64,000 nt of DNA from Lysinibacillus sp. JNUCC-52 (GTDB lineage Bacteria; Bacillota; Bacilli; Bacillales_A; Planococcaceae): NCBI RefSeq assembly GCF_015999545.1, contig NZ_CP065546.1, forward strand, positions 1,302,001 through 1,366,000, written 5' to 3'. Below are positions 53,091-63,069 of the stretch, one piece after another. The number at the start of each line of letters is the position of its first letter. Positions within the stretch are counted from its first letter, which is position 1. The position numbers and the translations under genes are program-made. The notes below the pieces were generated by a model, which searched no databases, was not told the origin of the DNA, and saw only the letters and a list, made by a program, of their open reading frames with translations.

Positions 53091-53116
53091 GTCGTCTAAC
53101 GCTCGCACAAGTTACA
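53091..53116 (-). promoter_or_regulatory. ECF (SigX-type) autoregulatory promoter
   Basis: On the minus strand TGTAAC (53111-53116) and CGAC (53091-53094) are spaced 16 bases. This matches the TGTAAC-N16-CGAC form of the B. subtilis sigX promoter as I recall it. It lies about 30 bases before the sigX start. Confidence 0.8.
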
Positions 53117-53251
53117 TCGTAATTAATGTTTTGCTTTAAAATTTCACTATGTGCCAAATACCTGTATAAACCTCCATGCAAAAAGCTTACAGGCATTGGC
53201 ATTAAGTCAGCTAATACACTTTTCAAATCAATGGGTTTTTATCGGACAAAG

Positions 53252-55027
53252 TTAGTCAAAGGGTAAATAGAAAGTAAAGGTTGTACCTTCTTTTAATACA
53301 CTGTCGACCATAATATTCCCAGAATGAGCTTTTACAATATTTCGAGCAATGGCAAGCCCTAAACCCGTTCCCCCTTTAGAACGTGTACGCGCTTTATCTG
53401 CCTTGTAAAAACGCTCAAAAACATACGGCAAATCTTCCTGTGGAATTCCGTGGCCCGTATCCTGAACAGAGATTTTGGCAAAAGTCGGCTCCTGCTCTAC
53501 TTTCACAAAGACAGAGCCTTCATCTGTATGACGCAGTGCATTATCTACTAAATTCGTTAACACTTGTTCAATACGATCCTCATCCATGCTTATTACCGCA
53601 TCTTCATCAAACTCACTATTAAATAGGAGCTGCACATGCTTCTCTTTTGCTACTTGGGCAAATTTTTGTGTAATGCGCTCAAATGTCGCGTTAATCGGCA
53701 CTTCATCTTTGTATAGTGTCATATGTCCAGATTCCATGCGTGCTAAATCCAATAAGTCTGTAACTAAACGTCCCATACGCTTTGATTCATCATAAATAAT
53801 TTTTGTAATCTCATTACGCTCTTCTTGATCTTGAATAAAATCATCATCCATTAGTGCTTCTGAGTAGCCCTGAAGCATGGAAATAGGTGTCCGTAACTCA
53901 TGTGATACATTGGCAATAAAGTCTGAGCGAAGCTTTTCTAGACGATGCTGCTCTGTCATATCACGAATAACAGCAACAGCTCCTCGTATCAATTCCCCAC
54001 TATAGAGCGGACTAATCGTAAATGTATAATAATTTCCATCCATCTCAATTTCTTCTTCTAGCTTATCCTCAAACATTAATACGTGATCAAGCATATGATA
54101 TAGCTCAGGTGGAATAGGCTTCGCACTTTGAGAGCCTTTATTAACAAACCATTTTTGCATTAAGCGTTCCGCAGGTGGATTGCTAAGTAAAATAGTACGA
54201 TCACGATTAAACGTAATAACAGCGTCAGTCATAGAAGTTAAAATATTGGACAATTGCTCATTCTCTTGATTGATTACCTCTAAATTATGCTTTAATTGGC
54301 GTCCCATTTGATTGAATGCAACTGCAAGCTGCCCAATTTCATCGTTTTGCGTTGTCGGCATTTTAGCCTCGAAATTCCCTTTAGCAATTTCGAACGCAAG
54401 CTCGCGCATTTTTCGTAGCGGTGAAGTAATACGTGATGATAGGAAAAAGGCAAAGAATGTCGTTAACACAAAAGCAATAAACGCCGCTAAAAAGACAATT
54501 TTCGTAGTCTCTTTTGACGTTTTATGTAACGCATCTGGACTTTGGTAAATAAAGACCGCACCATGCACTTCATTTTCCACGTTTAGTGGGAAACCTAGCA
54601 CGACATACGATTCCATTTTTTCTTTATCAGTCGACGATGGCATCATCATTTCCTTAATGATAGGATCATCTGATTTAAATACTTCATGGAATGCTTTATT
54701 CGCTAAAATCGCATCTTGTATTTCTTCTTTATTAACGCCTTCTTGCATCGCAAATGTTACTTCCAGATGATTAATCGCAATAAGTGCATTTGTCCCATCA
54801 GGTAAAATATCTGTTAATAATTGCGAAGTCGATTCTGCTGTCTCATTGTCGTCCACTATACTCGCTATTGTTGCAGCCGTTTGACGCAATGAAATTTCCG
54901 CTTGCTGCATGTGATAGTTTTGAAGAAATTCGAGCATTAAAACCGTGAAAACAAATAATACAAATGAAACGAGAAGCAATATGGTTACCCATAGCTTCCC
55001 GACAACACTGTTCCATATTCTATTCAT
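53252..55027 (-). CDS. resE: Sensor histidine kinase ResE
   Basis: The 591-residue kinase has two membrane helices (about residues 9-31 and 165-185) around an extracytoplasmic sensor, then HAMP, PAS (about 245-350, with TEQHRLEKL) and HisKA with FIANVSHELRTPISML (phospho-His). The HATPase has NLVDNALRHT and GTGLGLAIARNIV. With ResD it controls respiration and anaerobic metabolism. ATG 55027 overlaps the resD stop by eight bases; a longer frame would run 50 bases into resD and lacks support. Confidence 0.94.
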   Translation of the reverse strand: MNRIWNSVVGKLWVTILLLVSFVLFVFTVLMLEFLQNYHMQQAEISLRQTAATIASIVDDNETAESTSQLLTDILPDGTNALIAINHLEVTFAMQEGVNKEEIQDAILANKAFHEVFKSDDPIIKEMMMPSSTDKEKMESYVVLGFPLNVENEVHGAVFIYQSPDALHKTSKETTKIVFLAAFIAFVLTTFFAFFLSSRITSPLRKMRELAFEIAKGNFEAKMPTTQNDEIGQLAVAFNQMGRQLKHNLEVINQENEQLSNILTSMTDAVITFNRDRTILLSNPPAERLMQKWFVNKGSQSAKPIPPELYHMLDHVLMFEDKLEEEIEMDGNYYTFTISPLYSGELIRGAVAVIRDMTEQHRLEKLRSDFIANVSHELRTPISMLQGYSEALMDDDFIQDQEERNEITKIIYDESKRMGRLVTDLLDLARMESGHMTLYKDEVPINATFERITQKFAQVAKEKHVQLLFNSEFDEDAVISMDEDRIEQVLTNLVDNALRHTDEGSVFVKVEQEPTFAKISVQDTGHGIPQEDLPYVFERFYKADKARTRSKGGTGLGLAIARNIVKAHSGNIMVDSVLKEGTTFTFYLPFD

Positions 55028-55742
55028 TGACAACCTCAAATTTGTAGCCAACGCCCCAAACAGTGACAATCATTTTTGCAGCGTTTTCTGAAACACGATT
55101 AAGCTTCTCACGTAATCGCTTCACATGTGTATCTACTGTACGTAGATCGCCAAAGAAATCGTAATGCCAAACCTCTTTTAGTAATTGTTCACGGTCAAAT
55201 ACTTTGTCTGGAGATTTTGCAAGGAAATACAATAATTCATACTCTTTCGGTGTTAAGTTTACTTCGATTCCCTCTGCAGTTACACGGTGAGCATCATGAT
55301 CTATCATCAAGTGTTGGAATACCACTAAATCTTTAGATGAAGATGCATTTGTTGTAGGTGAAAATGCTTGTGAGCGACGTAAAATAGCTTTTACACGTAG
55401 CACTACCTCGCGAGGACTAAATGGCTTTACAATATAATCATCTGCCCCAAGCTCGAAGCCTTGTACACGGTTTGCTTCCTCACCCTTTGCAGTTAATAAA
55501 ATAATTGGCGTAGCAGCACGTTCTCTAATTTCTGCACAAACTTCTAGCCCATCTTTTTCAGGCATCATAATATCTAGTAAAATACAGTGATATTCTTTTT
55601 CTAAAGATTTCTCGATCGCTTCTTCACCATTCTCTGCTTCGTCGACTTGGTATCCTTCGCGCTCCAAATACATTTTTAATAAGCGGCGAATACGATCCTC
55701 ATCGTCTACTACTAATACTGAAATATTCTCTGACACTTTCAC
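55020..55742 (-). CDS. resD: Response regulator ResD
   Basis: The 240-residue OmpR/PhoB-type regulator has a receiver domain with acidic VVDDEDR, phospho-Asp in LLDIMMPEKDG (about residue 58), LLTAKG and VKPFSP; the C-terminal winged helix has LTPKEYELLYFLAKSPDKVF and RTVDTHVKRLREKL. It starts with GTG behind AGAGAGGG. A terminator separates it from resC. Confidence 0.95.
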   Translation of the reverse strand: MKVSENISVLVVDDEDRIRRLLKMYLEREGYQVDEAENGEEAIEKSLEKEYHCILLDIMMPEKDGLEVCAEIRERAATPIILLTAKGEEANRVQGFELGADDYIVKPFSPREVVLRVKAILRRSQAFSPTTNASSSKDLVVFQHLMIDHDAHRVTAEGIEVNLTPKEYELLYFLAKSPDKVFDREQLLKEVWHYDFFGDLRTVDTHVKRLREKLNRVSENAAKMIVTVWGVGYKFEVVNE

Positions 55743-55804
55743 GATCCCTCTCTTCCAAACTTTCTCTACCCTCTATTGTACATGGTACACAACGTCTTGA
55801 AAAG

Positions 55805-55846
55805 AAAAGAAAGCCCTTTCGCCGCAGCGAAAAGGCTTTTCGTTCC
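55805..55846 (-). terminator. Terminator between resC and resD
   Basis: Minus-strand AAGCCTTTTCGC and GCGAAAGGGCTT form a stem with a TGCG-type loop, followed by TCTTTTCTTT. It starts about six bases after the resC stop, so resDE expression may partly depend on read-through plus its own promoter. Confidence 0.85.
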
Positions 55847-55851
55847 CATTG

Positions 55852-57033
55852 TTACGCGTAGGAGTGTAAACCCGCAAGAATTAAGTTAACAGCTATTAGG
55901 TTAAATAAAATAATACCAAAGCCGATTAATGCTAACCAAGCCGATTTTTCACCTTCCCAGCCTTTAGATAGACGTAGATGTAGGAATGCTGCATAGAATA
56001 ACCATGTAATAAGAGCCCATACTTCTTTCGGGTCCCATCCCCAGAAACGACTCCATGCAAGTTGTGCCCAAATCATCGCAAAGATGAGTGCGCCTAACGT
56101 GAAAACTGGGAAACCGATAATTACAGATCGATAACCAATTTCATCTAATAATTGTAGATTTACACGTTTAACAAGCGGCTGGAATATTGCGCTAATTCGT
56201 CGACGTGCAATCAGGCGAATTAATAAGTATAGTAATGACCCTACTAATAATGACCAAACGACTGTTGTTAATTTTTTCGCATTAATGAGTGCAGGCATTT
56301 CTACTAATGGCGACATGCCATGTTCCTCAACTGCCTCATAATCGTGCATACCAAAAATCGGTGGCAAATTGTAAGTAATTTGACGAGATACACCTTCTTT
56401 ATCAAGATACGTGTATTTCGATTCGTAATGCATAGCACTAAATGTAGATGACACAATAACAAACCCAATAACAACAACTAAACAGTACATAACCGCTTCA
56501 AGCCAGAAACGTTGCTTTGAAGGTTTCTTTAAATCAACTACTTTTAATAAATAAATTAATCCTGCAACTGCACTAATTGCTAATATTGATTGCCCCATTG
56601 CAGCTGTAATTACGTGAATTGTTAACCAATAACTTTGTAATGAAGGTACCAATGGACTTACTTCGCTCGGGAACATCGACGCATATGCAATAATTAAAAG
56701 CGCTACAGGTAACGCTACAAATCCTAATGCTGTCAGACGATAAATAAAGTAAATTAAAATGAATGCTGCAACGATAAACATCCCAAAAGCAGTCGTAAAT
56801 TCAAACATATTACTTACAGGAGCGTGCCCTGTATGAATCCAACGTGTAATAAAATAACCAAGTTGTGCAAGGAAACCAATAATCGTAACTGTGATTGCCA
56901 GTTTACCCCATTTATCAGTATTTTTACCTGAAGCATTGGATTGTTTAATTGCACCGCCAAATAATAAGGTTGCTACTAGATAGGCTACAAATGCAACAAA
57001 TAATAGATTCCCACTTAAGTCAATTAAACTCAT
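55852..57033 (-). CDS. resC: Cytochrome c biogenesis protein ResC (CcsA)
   Basis: The 393-residue membrane protein has about eight to ten helices. The tryptophan-rich haem-handling motif is [18 protein letters not shown] (about residues 325-342), with histidines in nearby loops. With ResB it carries haem across the membrane and attaches it to apocytochromes c. Its start overlaps the resB stop by four bases (ATGA). Confidence 0.95.
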   Translation of the reverse strand: MSLIDLSGNLLFVAFVAYLVATLLFGGAIKQSNASGKNTDKWGKLAITVTIIGFLAQLGYFITRWIHTGHAPVSNMFEFTTAFGMFIVAAFILIYFIYRLTALGFVALPVALLIIAYASMFPSEVSPLVPSLQSYWLTIHVITAAMGQSILAISAVAGLIYLLKVVDLKKPSKQRFWLEAVMYCLVVVIGFVIVSSTFSAMHYESKYTYLDKEGVSRQITYNLPPIFGMHDYEAVEEHGMSPLVEMPALINAKKLTTVVWSLLVGSLLYLLIRLIARRRISAIFQPLVKRVNLQLLDEIGYRSVIIGFPVFTLGALIFAMIWAQLAWSRFWGWDPKEVWALITWLFYAAFLHLRLSKGWEGEKSAWLALIGFGIILFNLIAVNLILAGLHSYA

Positions 57034-58703
57034 AAGGTGTTGTCACCTTCCTTTTCATTTTTGCCACGGCTTGTGGACGCTTCGTCCTCTTCTGCGGTAT
57101 CTAACTGATCTTGATATTGTGGTAGACCAGCAAATGCAGTCACGGCATCTAAATCTTTTTTCATGCTAAACATGTTTTTGTTTACGTGGGCAGCCATCAG
57201 TAATTTACCATCTGGCTCTACTTGTAACCAAAGACGACGGTGATTCCAATATGAACCAATCGCAACGCCAATCATGAAAATAATACCACCAACAAATAAA
57301 ATAGGGATTGTGCGGTCTTTACGTATCGTAAAGCCTGACAAATCTCGTGTTTCTACACTTGTAAATTTCATTTTGTATTGATTTTCGCCTAGTGGTTCTA
57401 GTGTTTGTTTAATCGCAACAAAGCTTGTTTCACCCTCTGGTGTTTCTGGTGTCGTCATTTTAAATAGAAATGCTGGATTATTAGGAACAGACGTCGCAGT
57501 TTGCGGTACACCATTTTCAAAACCAGAGAAGTCTGGTGTGTAGACAAGTAGTTTAACAGATGTACCATTTCCTAAATCGTAGTCCTTTTTAGGATTTGTT
57601 AAATCGACTTCTACTGTACCCAGTGATTGCTCAGTTGTTTTATTGACTAGTTCAAAATTCATTTGCTTTAATTCATTTAGACGATAATCCATTTGATATA
57701 ATGCGTAGCCTGCTTCTTTTAACGGATGGTTCACTCGAACAGAATAATCTTTTACCTTCTCTAGATTATCTATATCACCTGCGATGGCATCTTCAGGCTG
57801 TTTGTATAACGTGACATTTGTTTGGAAGTTTTTCGCAACGACGTTTACACCTTGTTTTAGCTGTTCGCCTTGTGGTGTATTATCATGTGTTTCTAAAATA
57901 AATTCATGATTTTCAATAAAATAACCTTCCATGCCAGTGATTGCACGTTTTTCACCTTCACGCACCCATATTGATTCATCGACATAAAAACCAGGAACTA
58001 AACGCAACATAACCCCTGCTAAAAAGATAATGAGGCCTACATGATTTATGTACGGACCGTAACGAGCGAAACGTCCTTTTTCTGCTAACAAAGCACTTCC
58101 ATCGCGACGAACTTTATATTTCATCTCAGTCATTTTCTTTTCGACCTTATTAAGCGTCTCTTCAGGGCTTTCCGTCACTTGCCCTTCCGCAATAATACGT
58201 TGGCGCTTCATAAAGCTTTCATGGCGCTTTACTCGTTGATTTTTCAATGATTTATAAAGTGGTATACCACGGTCAAGACTTGCAACAATAATCGAAACTG
58301 CAAGCATCCCTACTAAAATTTGGAACCACCAAGAGCTATATAAATCAGAAAGACCTAATGTATAATAGATTTTCCCTAAGAAACCATAAACATCCTCGTA
58401 ATATGCTCCTTTTTCTATGTCAGAAGCTTTTACGTAAAATTCTTGCGGTAGTAACGTACCGATTGAAGCTGCTATTAACGTGATAATAATTAAAGCGATT
58501 CCAACTTTAACACTAGAGAAAAAATTCCAAATTTTATCGACAATTGTTTTGTTGTACGTTTTTGAGCGAATAGCCGTACCATCATAGCGCATATCGACAA
58601 CTTTATTTTGTTTTTCTTCTTCGGTTAAAGGACGACCACATTTCTCACAGAGCTTCGTGCCAAACGGATTACTATGTCCACAAGCACAAATAATATTCTC
58701 CAT
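57030..58703 (-). CDS. resB: Cytochrome c biogenesis protein ResB (Ccs1)
   Basis: The 557-residue protein begins with a zinc-ribbon-like [18 protein letters not shown] (residues 5-22), then has membrane helices near residues 68-90, 125-145, 212-230 and 475-495 and a large outside domain. It forms the haem export and ligation complex with ResC. ATG 58703 has GAGGGG upstream and follows resA by 13 bases. The Cys4 N-terminus occurs in Bacillus ResB as well, so far as I recall. Confidence 0.94.
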   Translation of the reverse strand: MENIICACGHSNPFGTKLCEKCGRPLTEEEKQNKVVDMRYDGTAIRSKTYNKTIVDKIWNFFSSVKVGIALIIITLIAASIGTLLPQEFYVKASDIEKGAYYEDVYGFLGKIYYTLGLSDLYSSWWFQILVGMLAVSIIVASLDRGIPLYKSLKNQRVKRHESFMKRQRIIAEGQVTESPEETLNKVEKKMTEMKYKVRRDGSALLAEKGRFARYGPYINHVGLIIFLAGVMLRLVPGFYVDESIWVREGEKRAITGMEGYFIENHEFILETHDNTPQGEQLKQGVNVVAKNFQTNVTLYKQPEDAIAGDIDNLEKVKDYSVRVNHPLKEAGYALYQMDYRLNELKQMNFELVNKTTEQSLGTVEVDLTNPKKDYDLGNGTSVKLLVYTPDFSGFENGVPQTATSVPNNPAFLFKMTTPETPEGETSFVAIKQTLEPLGENQYKMKFTSVETRDLSGFTIRKDRTIPILFVGGIIFMIGVAIGSYWNHRRLWLQVEPDGKLLMAAHVNKNMFSMKKDLDAVTAFAGLPQYQDQLDTAEEDEASTSRGKNEKEGDNTL

Positions 58704-58716
58704 CGTCAATTACCCC

Positions 58717-59250
58717 TCATTTTGGCTTTATTAATTCCATGTAAGAAGCGATATTCGCCTCTGTCATTTCTCCTGTAGTAATTTTAACTACCTTACCATC
58801 TGGATCAATTAAAACAGTTGCAGGTAAATTCCCAACATTATAGGCAGTCATAACACTTTTTGTTTTGTCAATTACTACAGGAAATGTAAGACCGTACTTA
58901 TCGACAAAATTTTGCACTTCAAAATCTGTTTGTGCAATATTGACAGCTAATGTTTGAACACCTAGGTCTTTAAAGACTTGATATTGATTGTTCATCGCAG
59001 GCATTTCCTTCTCACATGGCTTACACCAAGTTCCCCAGAAATTCAAAAATACCCCCTGCCCTCTATAATCAGACAGTTTGTGTTTCTCTCCATTTAAATC
59101 TACTAACGTGAAGTTCGGTGCCTCAGAGCCAACTGCTACTAACTCTACCTTATCCTTTGTCGCTGTCCCGTAAACAGTGTACCCTATGGCAAGCGCCAAA
59201 ATAACTAAAATAATGGTACGGGTTACAAGACGTTTTTTCTTTTTCTCCAA
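58717..59250 (-). CDS. resA: Thiol-disulfide oxidoreductase ResA
   Basis: The 177-residue membrane-anchored thioredoxin-like protein has one N-terminal helix (about residues 11-30) and active site FWGTWCKPCEKEMP (about 65-78). It keeps apocytochrome c cysteines reduced for haem attachment. The active site is CKPC instead of the CEPC I recall for B. subtilis, which may shift redox potential. TTG 59250 follows AGGGGG; the frame extends to another TTG at 59271 located before that site. Confidence 0.94.
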   Translation of the reverse strand: MEKKKKRLVTRTIILVILALAIGYTVYGTATKDKVELVAVGSEAPNFTLVDLNGEKHKLSDYRGQGVFLNFWGTWCKPCEKEMPAMNNQYQVFKDLGVQTLAVNIAQTDFEVQNFVDKYGLTFPVVIDKTKSVMTAYNVGNLPATVLIDPDGKVVKITTGEMTEANIASYMELIKPK

Positions 59251-59467
59251 GTTAATAAACCCCCTACTCAAATACGCCTCGAGGTAATTATGTCGATATT
59301 TCGCCTTTTTGCAAGAAACATCTGTTATATCTCCCCGAGACTTACTTTGTTCAGCATCTGCTGGATAAATTTAAAACTGGTGGACTATTCTCACCTATTA
59401 TAGCAAAATGATACAAATTAACTTAGTTATTAATTATGAATGATTTATGAACGTTTTCACACGAGGA

Positions 59468-59513
59468 AAGTGAAAAACTCACTATACGGATAACCGTATG
59501 TTCACTTTCCATC
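59468..59513 (-). terminator. Probable terminator of rluB
   Basis: Minus-strand GGAAAGTGA and TCACTTTCC are the outer arms of a long hairpin with an inner ACGG/CCGT stem. It lies just after the rluB stop codon. The tail after it is not a clean T-run, so efficiency is uncertain. Confidence 0.5.
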
Positions 59514-59525
59514 GCTAATGTCCGT

Positions 59526-60257
59526 TTAGCCGATTTGTCCCGTTTCAGCTAACACACGCAGTTGCTTGACTTCATGTTTCGACAATTCACGGTATTCTCC
59601 TGGTGTTAAGCCATATAAATCTAAAAATGCAAAACGTTCACGTTTCAGTTTAACGACTGGTGTGCCGATTGCCTCAAACATACGACGCACTTGACGATTT
59701 CGCCCTTCGTGAATAGTAATTTCACAAATCGCCTTGCCCGCTTGCTCATCAAAAGAAGTCATACTCACTTTTGCTGGTGCTGTTTTACCATCTTCTAGTT
59801 TAATACCACGTTGCAGCTTTTTTAGCCCCTCAATTGTAGGTATACCTTTTACTCGTGCAATGTACGTTTTATCAATTTTAAATTTTGGATGCGTCAACAT
59901 ATAAGAAAACTCTCCATCATTTGTCAGTAATAATAATCCAGATGTATCATAATCTAGACGACCAACAGGGAAAATACGTTGCGGAATATGCTTAAATAAA
60001 TCTGTGACAGTTTTGCGTCCTTTATCGTCTGTTACAGCAGAAATTGTTCCGCGTGGTTTGTATAGTAGGTAGTAGACTTTATCTTCTTTCTCAAGCTTTA
60101 CACCTTCTACTTCAATTGTATCCGAGTTAGATACTTTTGTTCCTAGTTCTCTTACAACAACACCGTTTACCTTTACTTTACCTTCTACAATTAATTGCTC
60201 TGCTTTACGCCTTGAAGCGACACCAGCATAGGCAATAACTTTTTGTAATCTTTCCAT
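59526..60257 (-). CDS. rluB: 23S rRNA pseudouridine synthase RluB
   Basis: The 243-residue protein has an N-terminal S4 RNA-binding domain (MERLQKVIAYAGVASRRKAEQLI, given in short as RLQKVIAYAGVASRRKAE) and a catalytic domain with the nucleophile Asp in GRLDYDTSGLLLLTND (about residues 97-112) and NRQVRRMFEAIG. It modifies 23S rRNA near position 2605. Its place before resA matches B. subtilis. Confidence 0.95.
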   Translation of the reverse strand: MERLQKVIAYAGVASRRKAEQLIVEGKVKVNGVVVRELGTKVSNSDTIEVEGVKLEKEDKVYYLLYKPRGTISAVTDDKGRKTVTDLFKHIPQRIFPVGRLDYDTSGLLLLTNDGEFSYMLTHPKFKIDKTYIARVKGIPTIEGLKKLQRGIKLEDGKTAPAKVSMTSFDEQAGKAICEITIHEGRNRQVRRMFEAIGTPVVKLKRERFAFLDLYGLTPGEYRELSKHEVKQLRVLAETGQIG

Positions 60258-60520
60258 TCTTTCACCTCTAGTTAAAAATGTAACCTTTTTAAGATTATTT
60301 TTCCCGTCAATCTGTGAAAATTATGTCATACTTTTGTGTAATATAAAAGAGAAACTAATTACGCACTAGTAATACGATAATTCTAAATAGTGTATTATTT
60401 GCTAGTTTTTCGATTATTTTTCTGTCCGTAGCCTAAAGATTCTTCGATATACACTATTTATTTCTAATATAGACCAATCAACAAAATGCAAATCGTATTT
60501 AGTCCGCATATTAAAAAAAA
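60258..60520. other. Intergenic region upstream of rluB
   Basis: This is AT-rich sequence of about 260 bases with no ORF of note. The rluB promoter should be here; I see no clear consensus. A lone copy of the convergent-junction motif and a terminator follow directly at 60521-60604. Confidence 0.4.
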
Positions 60521-60541
60521 GTGCCAGGCACTCACACAATT
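60521..60541 (-). repeat. Single copy of the 21-bp convergent-junction motif
   Basis: GTGCCAGGCACTCACACAAT (plus one T) at 60521-60541 is nearly identical to the copy at 48385-48405. Here it is not doubled and lies between two genes of the same strand, about 30 bases past an ordinary terminator. Confidence 0.8.
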
Positions 60542-60572
60542 TTTCCGCATATAGTATATTTTATAACCTAAT

Positions 60573-60604
60573 TAAAAAAGCTGCCCTCCTTGGACAGCTT
60601 TTTA
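60573..60604 (-). terminator. Intrinsic terminator of the membrane protein gene
   Basis: Minus-strand AAAGCTGTCC and GGGCAGCTTT form a stem with an AAGGA loop, followed by TTT. It begins directly after the stop codon at 60606. Confidence 0.88.
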
Positions 60605-60605
60605 A

Positions 60606-61199
60606 TTATTCATTTTCACTATATACATTTTCGATGGCCATGCCTTGTTTACTTAATTCATAATTAATATATGTTTTCGCTTTTGATAACTTCGACGATA
60701 AAGATTGTTCGATTGAAGAACCATCGTTTACCGTAAAAATAAGCTTATCTGGTTTTGTAACGCCATCTTTTTGCACATTTATTTGTTCGACTTTAACAAT
60801 CTCATCCCAGCTTGTCGAGTCTTCTTTTAAACTAAAAAATTGATTCATATGTAAGCCTTTTTCGTCAATAATTTGATAATGATTGATACATAAAAATAAG
60901 ATTACAAGAACGAGCAGCCAAGATGTTCCAACGATCGTTCGTTGTACATATCTTCCCTTTTTCGTAGTTGTAGTAATCAAAATATTTATTAATAGAATTA
61001 TGGCCATTGCAATTAAGGCAAACATTAAAATAATATATGCTTTAAAAACGGTCTCAAAAAGGTAAAATTCTTGCGGTCGATAAAGTAGCTCCTGAATGGG
61101 AAATAACAAAATAAAGGGTGCTGTAAAGCTTGAAAGAAATAAAATAATGATGATAGCGATTTGCGTTTGCTTACGATTTTTTTCACTAGTAGCGATAAT
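60606..61199 (-). CDS. Membrane protein with apparent ATT start codon
   Basis: The 197-residue protein has three hydrophobic segments: IAIIIILFLSSFTAPFILLF (about residues 14-33), IILMFALIAMAIILLINILI (about 57-76) and TSWLLVLVILFLCINH (about 91-106). A cytoplasmic or surface PH-like C-terminal domain follows (about 110-197). A perfect GGAGG (61206-61210) sits six bases before ATT 61197-61199, in frame and without other start codons nearby; the first TTG lies 30 codons later inside the first helix without a ribosome site. The family is not recognised. Confidence 0.6.
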   Translation of the reverse strand: MIATSEKNRKQTQIAIIIILFLSSFTAPFILLFPIQELLYRPQEFYLFETVFKAYIILMFALIAMAIILLINILITTTTKKGRYVQRTIVGTSWLLVLVILFLCINHYQIIDEKGLHMNQFFSLKEDSTSWDEIVKVEQINVQKDGVTKPDKLIFTVNDGSSIEQSLSSKLSKAKTYINYELSKQGMAIENVYSENE

Positions 61200-61302
61200 T
61201 GTTTACCTCCTAATGCTTCTCTATTACAACTCTCATTATTTTACACTATTTACAATAAATATAAAACACTTTCAAGTAAACAATTCACCCTATCAGTCAT
61301 TA

Positions 61303-61340
61303 TAAAAAATCAGCGCATCGCTTTTAACGATCCGCTGATT
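61303..61340 (-). terminator. Terminator overlapping the end of the dacB-like gene
   Basis: Minus-strand AATCAGCGGATCG and CGATGCGCTGATT form a stem around TTAAAAG, followed by TTTT. The first arm lies inside the last 17 bases of the coding sequence, so stop codon and terminator loop coincide. Confidence 0.85.
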
Positions 61341-62397
61341 CTACTTTTACAGGCGTTGCATAAATACGCTCTTCCCCAATAAATATCGAAAGCACTGCTT
61401 CCTTTCTTTTTCTGGACACCTGAAGTACTTGCCTAACTATCTTTTTTTCCTCTTTGTTTAATTGCAATTGAATTGGTTGCTCTAGACGGATAGCCAGTTT
61501 ATTGTTGACATTGTATTTGCCCTTTTTCACAACTGTTTCCATATCATAATTTTGCCAAACCTCATTTGCTAAACCTCTATGGATATTCCAGTCATCCGAT
61601 GCATTTAAAGTGACTACAATACATGTTTGCCCATCTTTATGAAAAGCGGTTGCCAATGTTCTTCCTGCTACCTTTGTAAATCCAGTCTTTCCAGCAAAAG
61701 CTGTGCCCGTTGCTGATTTTAATGAACTAACAGGTTGCTCTGTTTCATCATCTATATCTGCCGCGACTCCTGAGCCTTCTCGTAATAAGCGGTGTTTATT
61801 TTCCCAAAGCATGCCGTTTTCTGTGTCAGCTCGATAAAGGATAGTAGATGCAATTTTTTCAAACGTTTTGTTTTGAAGTGCTAATCTCAACATCTCAGCC
61901 GTATCCCTTGCAGATGATAAATGCTCGTCATGATGCAAGCCAGATGGATTCATAAAAACTGTATTTGTGAGACCAGCAATGACCGCTCGTTCGTTCATTA
62001 ATTTGACAAAGCCTTCAACTGAACCACCAGCATGTTCGGCTAATGCTGTTGCAGCATCATTGCCCGATCGCAGCATTAAGCCATAGAGCAAAGTTTCAAC
62101 TGTTACCGTCTCACCCGCTTGCAGATAAATAGAAGAGCCTTCAGCCATTGCAGCCCTTGGAGAAATTACTACCTCATCTTGTAAATCACTGTTTTCAATA
62201 GCAACGAGAGCTGTCCAAATTTTTGTTAAGCTTGCGATTGGGAGCCTTGCATCACTATTAGTACCTGATAATACACGACCTGTGTCGCCGTCTAACACAA
62301 CATGGCCGCTTCCGCCTCTTGCCAAACCGTTTTGTGGAAAAACTAAAATCCCCACTACAATCATGCACAACAATACTCGTAGTAACCGTAGCAACAA
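61324..62397 (-). CDS. dacB: D-alanyl-D-alanine carboxypeptidase (DacB/DacF type)
   Basis: The 357-residue S11 peptidase has a signal peptide (about residues 1-26) and active-site motifs ASLTK (Ser-x-x-Lys, about 55-59), RSGND (SxN, about 113-117) and AGKTG (about 223-227). It removes terminal D-Ala from peptidoglycan stem peptides. In B. subtilis the gene at this place (dacB) acts in spore cortex formation with spmA and spmB, which are missing here. TTG start behind AAGGAG. Confidence 0.9.
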   Translation of the reverse strand: MLLRLLRVLLCMIVVGILVFPQNGLARGGSGHVVLDGDTGRVLSGTNSDARLPIASLTKIWTALVAIENSDLQDEVVISPRAAMAEGSSIYLQAGETVTVETLLYGLMLRSGNDAATALAEHAGGSVEGFVKLMNERAVIAGLTNTVFMNPSGLHHDEHLSSARDTAEMLRLALQNKTFEKIASTILYRADTENGMLWENKHRLLREGSGVAADIDDETEQPVSSLKSATGTAFAGKTGFTKVAGRTLATAFHKDGQTCIVVTLNASDDWNIHRGLANEVWQNYDMETVVKKGKYNVNNKLAIRLEQPIQLQLNKEEKKIVRQVLQVSRKRKEAVLSIFIGEERIYATPVKVESADR

Positions 62398-62472
62398 GCC
62401 ACTCCTTATTATAAGTGATAGATAAGTATAACGATGAACCTAAAAAGGAAAGCGATTAGCACATTTCCTCAA

Positions 62473-63069
62473 TTACTTAACGCCGTTAAAAGTTTCTTGG
62501 AATTTGGTCATAAATAAATCCGTTTCTTGCTCTGCATCTCCATTTTCCTCCTCAGGTAATGGAGGCATTTCTTCAATACTATTTAAGCCAAAGTAATTTA
62601 AGAACTCTTTCGTTGTACCATATAAAATGGCACGTCCAGTTCCTTCTGAACGGCCAACCTCTTTCACTAGCCCTCTGGAAGCGAGTGTTTGCAGTGGGCG
62701 TTCACATTTTACGCCACGTAAATCTTCAATTGCCACCCTTGTAATAGGTTGTTTATACGCCACTATAGCCAACACTTCTAAGGATGCCTGAGATAATGAT
62801 TGTGCAGTGGGATTCTCAACTAATTTTTGAATCGTATCTGCAAGCTCTTGCTTTGTAATTAACTGATAAACACCAGCCATTTCTTTAATTGTAATTCCTC
62901 TATTTTCATCTTTCTCATATGCTGCACATAAAGCATCCATAGCTTGTGCAACTACTTCCTCTGCATCACCAAGTAGCTGTGCTAATTGCTTAATCGTTAA
63001 GCCATCATCACCCACAACAAATAATAAAGCTTCAATTCTACTTTGTAGGATCATTGTTTTCGTCATCAT
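62473..63069 (-). CDS. scpB: Segregation and condensation protein ScpB
   Basis: The 198-residue protein has two winged-helix domains (about residues 8-85 and 95-165, with QASLEVLAIVAYKQPITRVAIEDLRG shortened as LEVLAIVAYKQPITR). It is a subunit of the SMC condensin complex for chromosome compaction and segregation. It overlaps scpA by 32 bases; a GGAGG inside scpA serves its start. Confidence 0.95.
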   Translation of the reverse strand: MMTKTMILQSRIEALLFVVGDDGLTIKQLAQLLGDAEEVVAQAMDALCAAYEKDENRGITIKEMAGVYQLITKQELADTIQKLVENPTAQSLSQASLEVLAIVAYKQPITRVAIEDLRGVKCERPLQTLASRGLVKEVGRSEGTGRAILYGTTKEFLNYFGLNSIEEMPPLPEEENGDAEQETDLFMTKFQETFNGVK

